Assembly (NCBI GenBank): GCA_002418985.1
Contig: DIFE01000040.1
Span: forward strand, 1-9,895
Reading direction: 5' to 3'
DNA length: 9,895 bases
Source of the DNA: Deltaproteobacteria bacterium UBA5756
Lineage (GTDB): Bacteria > Desulfobacterota > Syntrophorhabdia > Syntrophorhabdales > Syntrophorhabdaceae
The notes beneath the pieces were generated by a model. It was not told the origin of the DNA. It did no database searches and saw nothing but the letters and a program-made list of their open reading frames with translations. The translations under genes and the position numbers were made by a program. Shown piece after piece: positions 1-5,944 of the stretch; the stretch's first letter is position 1; the number at the start of each line of letters is the position of its first letter.

Positions 1-1173
1 CGTCTTCATAATGTTCTTGAGCCGGAACTCCACGGGATCCATTTTGAGCTCGGCGGCGATGCTGTCGAGCTGCTGCTCCCATGCCGCCCGTGCGGCGACG
101 CCGCCATGTCCGCGCTGGGCGCCGCAGGTGGGCTTGTTCGTGTAGATCCGGTAACCATCGTATTTCATGTTCGGAAGCTTATAGGGTGCTCCCAGGAGGG
201 AGCCCGCGTAGTAGATCGTGGCGATGCCGAAGCTGGAATATGCTCCGCCGTCGAGGTGGCAGGTGTTCTTGAGGGCCATGATGGTCCCGTCCTTCTTCAC
301 GCCCGTCGTCAGCTCATGAAAGAACTGGTGCCGGGCCCGGGAATGCAGGAAGACCTGCTCCCGGGAAAAGACCATCTTCACCGGCCTGCCGGTGCGCCTC
401 GACATGAGGCTCGCCGCGATCTCAATGGTATTCACCGCCGCCTTGGGGCCGAAACCTCCCCCCACGTAAGGCTTTATGACACGCACCTTGCCGATGGGTA
501 TGCCGAGCACCATGGACACGCTTCTCTGGACATAATGGACCGACTGCGTCGACGACCAGAGGGTGAGGTTGCCGTTCAGGTCATAATGGGCAAGACAGGC
601 CTGGGGCTCCAGGAATCCGCCGTCCTGTCTCTTGTTCACAAACCTGTCCGTACGGACTATGTCGCATTCCTTCAGGGCCTCTTCGAAGTTGCCGAATTCC
701 TGGTGCACTTCGGCGCCGACGTTGCCGGGGAAATCGTCATGAATGGCGATGGCCCCTTCCCCCATGGCCGACTCTATATCAAGCAGCACCGGCAGTTCCT
801 CGTAGTCGACCTTGATGAGGGACACCGCCTCCATGGCGGTTTCGAGGTCCACGGCAACAACTGCTGCTATCTCGTCCCCGACATAGCGAACCTTCTCGGA
901 GCAGAACACCTGTTCATCGTAGCGGGCGGGGCTGACGCCGTACTTCACCAGTCCGGCTTCCTTCGCCGTGACCACGTCTCTCACGCCGGGGAGCTTTTTC
1001 GCCGCTGTCGTGTCTATATTCAATATCTTCGCGTGCGCCAGGGGACTTTGTAAGAGCGCGCCGTAAAGCATGTTGGGCATGGCAAGGTCAGCCGCATAGC
1101 GGGCGTCACCTGTTGCCTTCGCCCTGGCATCCACCCTGGGCAACCGCGTATTTATGACATTATATGCCTTCAT
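1..1173 (-). CDS. Molybdopterin-binding catalytic subunit of a xanthine dehydrogenase-family enzyme (hydroxybenzoyl-CoA reductase alpha-like), 3' end outside window
   Basis: The minus strand is open from an ATG at 1173 to the window edge, giving 391 residues without a stop. Family members are about 770 residues, so roughly the C-terminal half, including the expected catalytic Glu, is missing. Residues 10-130 form the aldehyde oxidase/xanthine dehydrogenase a/b hammerhead domain (KATGDARYAADL, then VRYVGDEIAAVVA at 95-107). The Mo-cofactor domain follows, with the glycine-rich motif YVGGGFGPK at 236-244. Residues 308-356 (GGAYSSFG, YRIYTNKPTCGAQRGHG) resemble, from memory, the alpha subunit of 4-hydroxybenzoyl-CoA reductase more than CO dehydrogenase. 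A strong purine-rich ribosome site (GAGGAGGAGG) precedes the ATG. The gene starts 18 bases after the iron-sulfur subunit stop, last in the visible FAD / FeS / Mo order. Family membership is sure; the substrate is unknown. Confidence 0.93.
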   Translation of the reverse strand, partial: MKAYNVINTRLPRVDARAKATGDARYAADLAMPNMLYGALLQSPLAHAKILNIDTTAAKKLPGVRDVVTAKEAGLVKYGVSPARYDEQVFCSEKVRYVGDEIAAVVAVDLETAMEAVSLIKVDYEELPVLLDIESAMGEGAIAIHDDFPGNVGAEVHQEFGNFEEALKECDIVRTDRFVNKRQDGGFLEPQACLAHYDLNGNLTLWSSTQSVHYVQRSVSMVLGIPIGKVRVIKPYVGGGFGPKAAVNTIEIAASLMSRRTGRPVKMVFSREQVFLHSRARHQFFHELTTGVKKDGTIMALKNTCHLDGGAYSSFGIATIYYAGSLLGAPYKLPNMKYDGYRIYTNKPTCGAQRGHGGVAARAAWEQQLDSIAAELKMDPVEFRLKNIMKT

Positions 1174-1191
1174 GATTCTGCCTCCTCCTCG

Positions 1192-1662
1192 TCATTTCTT
1201 CATTCTTCTGGAAGCTTCCTGCACGGCCTCTACGATCTTCTGATATCCCGTACACCGGCAGAGGTTCCCCGAAAGGGCCTGCCTCACTTCGTGCTCCGTA
1301 GGATGGGGATTCTTCTCGAGAAGTCTCGTGGCGGAAAGGACCATCCCGGGGGTACAGAAACCGCACTGGATGGCGCCCATTCCCACGAATGTCTGCTGGA
1401 CCGGGTGAAGGCCGGCGCTCGTGGCCACCCCTTCTATCGTCGTTATGTCGGAACCGTCCGCCTGAACGGCCAGGACAAGGCAGGAATTCACCGGCTTTCC
1501 GTCCATTATCACGGTGCATGCACCGCAGTCGCCGACGCCGCACCCCTCTTTCGTCCCCAGGAGATTAAGATCGTCCCGCAGCAACTGGGTCAGCGTCCTG
1601 TTGGGAGCGACGGCCACCTCGTATGCACTGTCATTCACTGTAAGAGTTATCAGCTTTTTCAT
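1192..1662 (-). CDS. [2Fe-2S] subunit of the molybdenum hydroxylase
   Basis: This electron-transfer subunit passes electrons between the Mo cofactor and FAD. Numbered from a GTG codon at 1665, all eight cluster cysteines are present. The N-terminal plant-ferredoxin-type cluster uses C42, C47, C50 and C62 (EGCGVGDCGAC). The C-terminal helical-domain cluster uses C101, C104, C136 and C138 (CGFCTPGM, NLCRCTGY). Length (156-157 residues) is normal for the family. I prefer the ATG at 1662 because GGAGG lies six bases upstream. The GTG at 1665 sits only about three bases from that site. The ATG shares one base with the TGA of the upstream FAD gene, so translation is probably coupled. Confidence 0.96.
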   Translation of the reverse strand: MKKLITLTVNDSAYEVAVAPNRTLTQLLRDDLNLLGTKEGCGVGDCGACTVIMDGKPVNSCLVLAVQADGSDITTIEGVATSAGLHPVQQTFVGMGAIQCGFCTPGMVLSATRLLEKNPHPTEHEVRQALSGNLCRCTGYQKIVEAVQEASRRMKK

Positions 1663-2558
1663 CACGCACCTCCTTCCTTCATCCCCAAGGCATCATGGAA
1701 AGCCTTGAGGAGTGTCCTCCTCGTAAGGATTCCCACCATGTCGCAACGGTAGTTGGCGCCGCCGCGCATGTCGGTGATGGGTGAACACTCGGTGGCTGCG
1801 ATGGATGCGGCCCTGGCAAAAAGCTCCTCAGACGGGCGCTGGCCCGTAAGGGCCTTTTCGGCTAACGGGGCGTGCACGGCGGTGGGGGCCACAGAGCTCA
1901 GGACAATACGCGCATCGACAATCACTCCATCCGGCCTGTCAAGGGTCAGTCTCGATGCCACCGCGACGATGGCGATTTCAAGTGCGGCCCTGTGACCGAG
2001 CTTGATATAGTCACCACCCGTGAATGACGGCACCGGGGGAATGCTGATCTTTGTCAGCACCTCACCGGCCTTCATCACCGAGCTTCCCGGTCCCGTGAAG
2101 AAGCTATCGAGGGACACCGTTCTGCCCTTCCCCTTCCCCTTGAGCTGTACCTCGGCCCCAAGAACCATCAGGGCGGGCGGTAGGTCTGCCGCAGGCCGGG
2201 CGGTCACGATATTTCCCCCGATGGTGGCACGGTTCCTGATGAGCGGCGAGCCCAGACAGGAAGCGGACCGTGCGAGCACGGGAAAGAGGGACGCCACCAG
2301 GGCAGAGTCGGCGATCTCCGATATGGTCGCGTGAGAGCCGATGGAGAGGCCGGCATCTTCCCGGGCTATCTCCCGAAGCCCGCCGATCTTCTTCAGACTC
2401 ACAAGGCGCGTCGGCTTGACCGTCCCTTTCTTCATATTCACGAGAAGGTCCGTCCCCCCGGCAATCACCTTCGCGTTCTCCTTTAGTTCCGAAAGCATCG
2501 CCAGGGCTTCCCGCATGCTTTTCGGCTCCTCATAGTCAAACTTAGGCAGCAATAACAT
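1662..2558 (-). CDS. FAD-binding subunit of the molybdenum hydroxylase (CoxM/HcrB type, without 4Fe-4S loop)
   Basis: This 298-residue flavoprotein subunit exchanges electrons with the external acceptor or donor. FAD pyrophosphate-binding motifs of the family are visible: AGGTDLL at 33-39 and RNRATIGGNI at 108-117, followed by RPAADLPPAL at 121-130. The C-terminal CO dehydrogenase flavoprotein domain occupies about 180-290. The beta subunit of 4-hydroxybenzoyl-CoA reductase carries a cysteine-rich [4Fe-4S] insertion after the GGN motif. Here the chain continues directly and only C101, C258 and C272 exist in the whole protein, so that cluster is absent. AAAGGAGG lies six bases before the ATG. 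The 3' end abuts the FeS gene; upstream, 29 bases separate it from the ThiS-like gene. Confidence 0.95.
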   Translation of the reverse strand: MLLLPKFDYEEPKSMREALAMLSELKENAKVIAGGTDLLVNMKKGTVKPTRLVSLKKIGGLREIAREDAGLSIGSHATISEIADSALVASLFPVLARSASCLGSPLIRNRATIGGNIVTARPAADLPPALMVLGAEVQLKGKGKGRTVSLDSFFTGPGSSVMKAGEVLTKISIPPVPSFTGGDYIKLGHRAALEIAIVAVASRLTLDRPDGVIVDARIVLSSVAPTAVHAPLAEKALTGQRPSEELFARAASIAATECSPITDMRGGANYRCDMVGILTRRTLLKAFHDALGMKEGGA

Positions 2559-2587
2559 TGAAACCTCCTTTAACGTCGATCCTTCTC

Positions 2588-2788
2588 CTATCCTCCAAAA
2601 TCGGGATTGATGAATTCTACCCTATCACCTTCCGACAAAAAAGTTTTTCCGTAATCACCGGGGAAGATAAACCTGTTGTTCACTTCCACGATTAGTCCCG
2701 TGTCCTTCTCGTTTGCTTCGTCGAGGAGGTCCGATATGGCGGTGGTGTCGGGGACGTTTTCACGCACACCGTTATAAACGATCTCCAT
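2588..2788 (-). CDS. ThiS/MoaD-like sulfur carrier, copy 1
   Basis: A 66-residue beta-grasp protein ending in Gly-Gly (VEFINPDFGG). In this family the terminal glycine is adenylated by a ThiF/MoeB-type E1 and converted to a thiocarboxylate that donates sulfur. The mid-protein pattern LIVEVNN (32-38) and LSEGDRVEF (51-59) is closer to ThiS than to classical MoaD. It sits between the 58-residue gene (11-base gap, GAGGAG as ribosome site) and the FAD subunit gene, so it is probably co-expressed with the Mo enzyme. A role in molybdopterin or Mo-sulfur supply is the simplest inference. Delivery of sulfur to an acyl substrate activated by the nearby ligase is a more remote alternative. A paralogue lies at 6753-6968. 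No E1 partner is in the window. Confidence 0.88.
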   Translation of the reverse strand: MEIVYNGVRENVPDTTAISDLLDEANEKDTGLIVEVNNRFIFPGDYGKTFLSEGDRVEFINPDFGG

Positions 2789-2799
2789 GTGCTCCTCGC

Positions 2800-2976
2800 T
2801 CAGGTCCTGGGGGCGATGTCGCAGATGTTGAGCTCGAGCATCTTCACGCTCGCCAGAATGCGCTTCGCATTTCTCCTCACGGCCTCAATGTCTCCCGCGG
2901 AGTCGATAACCTCCTGCACCATCTCCCTGAGCGCCTCGATCTTCCTGTCCATCTCAGCTATCTTCGCGTCATCCAT
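2800..2976 (-). CDS. Conserved-looking small helical protein (58 aa), unknown function
   Basis: From the ATG at 2976 this encodes 58 residues, strongly charged and predicted almost entirely helical (AEMDRKIEALREMVQEVI, then IEAVRRNAKRILASVKMLEL), with no signal peptide or membrane segment. CAGGAG nine bases upstream supports this start. The same frame is open up to an ATG at 3036, but that extension is low-complexity Asp/Asn-rich, overlaps a small inverted repeat and lacks a ribosome site. Its stop lies 11 bases before the ThiS-like gene. The compact spacing argues for a real operon member, perhaps an adaptor or chaperone of the carrier or Mo enzyme. I recognise no family. Confidence 0.7.
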   Translation of the reverse strand: MDDAKIAEMDRKIEALREMVQEVIDSAGDIEAVRRNAKRILASVKMLELNICDIAPRT

Positions 2977-3013
2977 CACAATTATCTCCTGTACGTTATC
3001 ATTATCATCATCC

Positions 3014-3033
3014 CGGACCCGATCAATGGTCCG
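3014..3033. repeat. Small inverted repeat upstream of the 58-aa gene
   Basis: Perfect six-base arms CGGACC (3014-3019) and GGTCCG (3028-3033) enclose an eight-base loop. No T-run follows on either strand, so it is not a typical terminator. It may be a decayed piece of the neighbouring palindromic repeat family, whose arms are also CCGG-rich, or a processing/attenuation hairpin in the operon mRNA. Confidence 0.4.
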
Positions 3034-3048
3034 CACTTCCTTGCTTTG

Positions 3049-3133
3049 CCGTCATCCCGGAGCTGGTCCGGGACCCAGGGGGTTTCTCTATCCCAAGATT
3101 CTTCCTGGTTTCCGGCCTGCGCCGGAATGACGG
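3049..3133. repeat. Dispersed palindromic element, copy A (about 85 bp)
   Basis: The element begins CCGTCATCCCGG and ends CCGGAATGACGG, imperfect terminal inverted repeats. Each end also folds on itself: CCCGGAGCTGGTCCGGG near the left end and TTCCGGCCTGCGCCGGAA near the right end. The reverse complement of 7271-7357 matches it over its whole length, including the central TCTATCCCAA block, so two inverted copies occur about 4.2 kb apart. This is the REP/BIME or small-MITE style of repeat common in intergenic regions of many proteobacteria. It lies inside the operon between the ligase and the 58-aa gene and could stabilise upstream mRNA or dampen downstream expression. Confidence 0.85.
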
Positions 3134-3239
3134 TGAAGACTGCCTTTGCCCTGATCCCGGTGAAGACTGCCTTTGCCCTGATCCCGGTGAAGACTGCCTT
3201 TGCCCTGATCGCGGTGAAAACTGCCTATGTCCTGACCCC
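3132..3239. repeat. 27-bp tandem repeat, four copies
   Basis: Units run 3132-3158, 3159-3185, 3186-3212 and 3213-3239, each starting GGTGAAGACTGCC. Copies 1 and 2 are identical, copy 3 differs at one base near its end, and copy 4 is diverged (ggtgaaaactgcctatgtcc). The first unit begins in the last two bases of palindromic element A. The array therefore looks like a local amplification of that element's flank. There are no unique spacers, so this is not CRISPR. The length is a multiple of three but no supported gene covers it. Identical units predict slippage and copy-number variation among strains. Confidence 0.93.
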
Positions 3240-3252
3240 GGACTTCTTTCCT

Positions 3253-4587
3253 CTAGTGTTTCCTCAGGTCCTTGAACCTCTTCGCCTTCACCTCGTATCT
3301 CGGCACAACACCGAAGGGGTGGACGGTGATCTTGAAGCCCAGGTTCACCCGAACGCGCAACTGGTCCTTCAGGCGCCCGAGAACCTCCTCCTGTTTCGAC
3401 TCCATCCCCGGCATCATCTCTATCTCGAGGAGGATCGCATCGATATCGCCCTTCTTGGTCACCGTCACCTGGTAGTCGTTGCCTATCTCGGGGATACTCC
3501 TTACCACTTCCTCGATGGCTGTCGGTGCGAGGAGCACGCCCTTCACCTTCGTGATGTCGTCAACCCTGCCGACCACCCCGCCGTCGATCATCCTGAAGGT
3601 TCTGCCGCACTCGCAAGCGCGGTCGGACCAGCGGATGACATCCTTGGAATCGAAACGAATGCAGGGCTTCGCGAGCCTGTCAAAGGCCGTGACGACCATC
3701 TTGCCGTTCTTCCCCGGGGTGTCTATGATCTCGCCGGTCTCAACGTCCTCTATCTCCACCAGAAAGAAGGCGTCGTTAACGTGAAGCCCCCCCGACTGCG
3801 CGAGACATTCATAACTCCATGCCCCGATCTCTGTGGCTCCGACGTGGTCGTACACCTTTGCGTTCCAGGCTTCCTCGATACGCTTCTTCGTGGCGGGAAT
3901 GCTGGCGCCGGGCTCTCCGGCGCAGGTTATCCGTTGTATATTCAGGTCCCGAGCGGGATCGATTCCCATCTTCCGTGCCGTATCCGCCATCCCCAGGACG
4001 TACGTCGGCGTCGCCATGAACGCCGTGCACTTCAGTTCCTGCATCTTGAGAATGCGTGCCTCGGTGTCGAGGACGCCGCCAGGCACAATCTCGCAGCCTA
4101 TCTTCTCCACCGCGTAGTGCCCCGCCCAGAAGGCCACAAATATATTGTAACCGAAGGGCAGAAAGACCCTGTCCGACGGCCTGTACCCCTGGGCATAGAG
4201 GATGTAAGACCAGCATTCGGACCACCACTCCCAATCCTGCCATGTGTCGGCCTGATAGACGGGAACGCCTGTCGTCCCGCTCGTCTGCCTGAACTCGACT
4301 ACCTCGTCCAGGGGAACAGTGAGTATGTCCCCGTAGGGAAAGGGCGGATTCTCCTGTACCTGCCTGAGCATTCCTTTGTCCGTCTTCGGGACCTTCGCGA
4401 TGTCCTCAAAAGTTCTGATGTCGCCGGGCTCCATGCCGGCAGCGCTGTAAAGCCTCCGATAGAAAGGCGAGTGCTCGTATGCGTAATCCACTATCCTCTT
4501 GAACTTCCTGAACTGGAGCTCACGCAGCTTTTCCCTCGGCATCGTCTCGAGAATCGGATTCCAGTATGTGTTCATCTGATGAGCCAT
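3253..4587 (-). CDS. Phenylacetate-CoA ligase (PaaK) family AMP-forming acyl-CoA ligase
   Basis: This 444-residue protein of normal family length should adenylate a carboxylic acid and transfer it to CoA in the cytoplasm. The order of motifs is that of the PaaK class. A phosphate-binding loop TSGTTGVP is at 102-109. AGEPG is at 223-227 and the adenine/acid site motif DHVGATE at 247-253. RFDSKDV at 311-317 is followed by the family's CxCGRT signature at 325-330 and the hinge GRVDDITKVKG at 340-350. A C-terminal lysine (K434 in YEVKAKRF) probably acts in adenylation. GGGAGG eight bases before the ATG supports M1 over M5. The gene lies 117 bases downstream of the binding-protein gene and upstream of the Mo enzyme genes. 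An aryl or aryl-acetic acid substrate is inferred from family and context only. Confidence 0.93.
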   Translation of the reverse strand: MAHQMNTYWNPILETMPREKLRELQFRKFKRIVDYAYEHSPFYRRLYSAAGMEPGDIRTFEDIAKVPKTDKGMLRQVQENPPFPYGDILTVPLDEVVEFRQTSGTTGVPVYQADTWQDWEWWSECWSYILYAQGYRPSDRVFLPFGYNIFVAFWAGHYAVEKIGCEIVPGGVLDTEARILKMQELKCTAFMATPTYVLGMADTARKMGIDPARDLNIQRITCAGEPGASIPATKKRIEEAWNAKVYDHVGATEIGAWSYECLAQSGGLHVNDAFFLVEIEDVETGEIIDTPGKNGKMVVTAFDRLAKPCIRFDSKDVIRWSDRACECGRTFRMIDGGVVGRVDDITKVKGVLLAPTAIEEVVRSIPEIGNDYQVTVTKKGDIDAILLEIEMMPGMESKQEEVLGRLKDQLRVRVNLGFKITVHPFGVVPRYEVKAKRFKDLRKH

Positions 4588-4704
4588 ATTGCCGCAACCT
4601 CCCTGAGTCTATTATGATTCGGATCACATTAAGAGCACTGCGAGCCGGTTGCCGTGGCCTTTTCAGGAGGGGGTAGATCCCGACCCGCAATGCCGTGGGG
4701 CTTC

Positions 4705-5736
4705 TTACTTCTGGTGCGTCTTGAGATAGTCGAGGCAGAAGTTCAATGCCTCTTCGCCGGGAAGGCCCTTTGTCTTGAGTTCCTTCACGTATTCGTCGAT
4801 GACGGGACGCACCTTCTCTGCCCATCTGGCGTCCTCCGCCTTCGACAGGGCGATGAACTTGTTGCCGCGCTGAACCATGAATTCCCTACCTTCCTTATCT
4901 ATCGTGTCCCATAGCTTGCCTTGTTTTTCAATCCACTCTTCGTTTATGCCTTCTATGATTTTTTGGATATCAGCCGGAAGAGCGTTCCACTTCTCTTTGT
5001 TCATCACCACAAAAAATGATGTGCTGTAGGCCGAGCCGTAGTTCTCGATGGTGTACTTTACCACCTCGCCGATCTTCCATCCCTTCATCGCCTCTATTGG
5101 ATTGAGTATGCCGTCAACAACACCTGTCCGAAGTGCGTCGTAGGACTCCGTCTGGGGCATCGCAACGGGAGACGCTCCCAGGGCGGCGGCAACCTTGGCG
5201 CTGAATCCCGTGGAGCGAACCTTCATCCCCTTGAGTTCTTCGAGGTTGTTGACAGGTCTCTTCGTGAAAAGTATGCCCGGTCCATGGGCGTGAAGATACA
5301 TGACCTTCACCTGATCGAACTCCTTCGGCTGGAATTTCTTGTAGTAGGCGTTGATCATCTTCGTCGCCACATATGCGTTCTTGTAACCCAGAGGCAGATC
5401 AATGACCTCCGTTAGAGGAAACCTGCCTTTCGTGTAGCCGAGAACACTCTCGCCCACGTCAGCAATGCCCTTCACGACACTGTCGTACGTCTGGCCGGCC
5501 GGGGTGAGAACGGCGCCGGGATAGTAAATGAGCTTCACCCTGCCTTTTGTTCTCTTCTCCACCTCCTTGCACCAATCGACCATTATTAGACTGTTCTTGT
5601 GGGATGCGGGGAAGAAATTGGAGAAATTAAGGGTGATCACCTTTCCCTGAGCGTAAGCCGGAATGGAACCTGCGAGAAATACAATCAAGAAAAAACAGAC
5701 TGCGACCATTAATCCGAAGCTACTCCTCCTGTTCAT
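4705..5736 (-). CDS. TRAP transporter solute-binding protein (DctP family)
   Basis: A 343-residue periplasmic ligand-binding protein. Residues 1-29 form a classical Sec signal peptide (basic MNRRSS, hydrophobic core, then AYA before Q30 as the likely cleavage site). The mature part matches DctP architecture. LNFSNFFPASH is near the start. TGRV-type sequence GRVKLIYYPGAV lies at 65-76. KGMKVRSTG at 169-177 includes R174, the expected carboxylate-binding arginine of the family. ALRTGVVDGI is at 201-210. The ligand is therefore likely an organic acid anion. AGGGGG lies seven bases upstream of the ATG. It is the first gene of the operon, behind the promoter and the divergent regulator. No DctQ or DctM membrane subunits occur in the window, so it must use permeases elsewhere or beyond the left edge. 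Confidence 0.94.
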   Translation of the reverse strand: MNRRSSFGLMVAVCFFLIVFLAGSIPAYAQGKVITLNFSNFFPASHKNSLIMVDWCKEVEKRTKGRVKLIYYPGAVLTPAGQTYDSVVKGIADVGESVLGYTKGRFPLTEVIDLPLGYKNAYVATKMINAYYKKFQPKEFDQVKVMYLHAHGPGILFTKRPVNNLEELKGMKVRSTGFSAKVAAALGASPVAMPQTESYDALRTGVVDGILNPIEAMKGWKIGEVVKYTIENYGSAYSTSFFVVMNKEKWNALPADIQKIIEGINEEWIEKQGKLWDTIDKEGREFMVQRGNKFIALSKAEDARWAEKVRPVIDEYVKELKTKGLPGEEALNFCLDYLKTHQK

Positions 5737-5755
5737 AACGAACCCCCTGTTATTT

Positions 5756-5779
5756 TATGTATCCAGGAACGGATACGTA
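5756..5779. promoter_or_regulatory. Inverted repeat in the leader of the operon
   Basis: Arms TATGTATCC (5756-5764) and GGATACGTA (5771-5779) pair at eight of nine positions around a six-base centre. It lies 20 bases upstream of the binding-protein start codon and, if the promoter call is right, about 80 bases downstream of the start site. It may therefore act as an RNA hairpin next to the ribosome site (mRNA stability or translation control) or as a DNA operator for another regulator. Confidence 0.5.
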
Positions 5780-5852
5780 GTGCCGAAACACGGGCTTTAG
5801 TCTGTTTCTACTTTTAGGGGATTCGCTTTTGCCCCCTCTAACATCCCTTGTC

Positions 5853-5865
5853 TATTGGTCTAATA
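5853..5865. promoter_or_regulatory. Candidate operator palindrome 1 (start-site proximal)
   Basis: TATTGGTCTAATA is a 13-base imperfect palindrome with one mismatch per half. It touches the -10 box and covers the predicted transcription start of the minus-strand operon. FCD-type GntR regulators usually bind short AT-flanked palindromes of this size with a TGGTC-like core. A second similar palindrome is centred 18 bases away. Confidence 0.55.
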
Positions 5866-5892
5866 TTTTACTATTGCAAATAGTTTTGTCAA
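5865..5892 (-). promoter_or_regulatory. Sigma-70-type promoter of the binding-protein/ligase/Mo-enzyme operon
   Basis: Read on the minus strand, a consensus -35 box TTGACA (5892-5887) is followed after 16 bases by TAAAAT (5870-5865). The predicted start is near 5858, leaving a leader of about 120 bases before the binding-protein ATG. The boxes are the best match in the intergenic region. The palindromes within and just after them suggest repressor control. Confidence 0.7.
5871..5883. promoter_or_regulatory. Candidate operator palindrome 2 (inside the promoter spacer)
   Basis: CTATTGCAAATAG has perfect five-base arms around a three-base centre and lies wholly between the -35 and -10 boxes of the operon promoter. 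Together with 5853-5865 it shares the TATTG...AATA outline. Binding here would exclude RNA polymerase. The divergent GntR-family protein encoded 60 bases away is the obvious candidate. Confidence 0.5.
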
Positions 5893-5944
5893 GATAACTT
5901 TTATTGTAATCCTCCGGGACCTGGTATATGATGTCTGCATCATC

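Noticed and set aside
106..1053. A 315-codon plus-strand open frame at the left end.
   Set aside because: It is the antisense shadow of the molybdopterin subunit gene, whose translation contains clear xanthine dehydrogenase-family motifs and runs off the window edge.
2977..3036. N-terminal extension of the 58-aa protein to an ATG at 3036.
   Set aside because: The extension is low-complexity Asp/Asn, overlaps an inverted repeat and lacks a ribosome site, whereas CAGGAG precedes the ATG at 2976.
3132..3239. Possible CRISPR array.
   Set aside because: The 27-bp units are directly adjacent, with no unique spacers, and no cas genes are present.
2713..4617. A 634-codon plus-strand open frame running through the ThiS-like gene, the repeats and the ligase gene.
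   Set aside because: It is antisense to well-supported genes, reads through the tandem repeat and palindromic element, and shows no recognisable domain or ribosome site. It is a by-product of GC-rich codon bias on the other strand.
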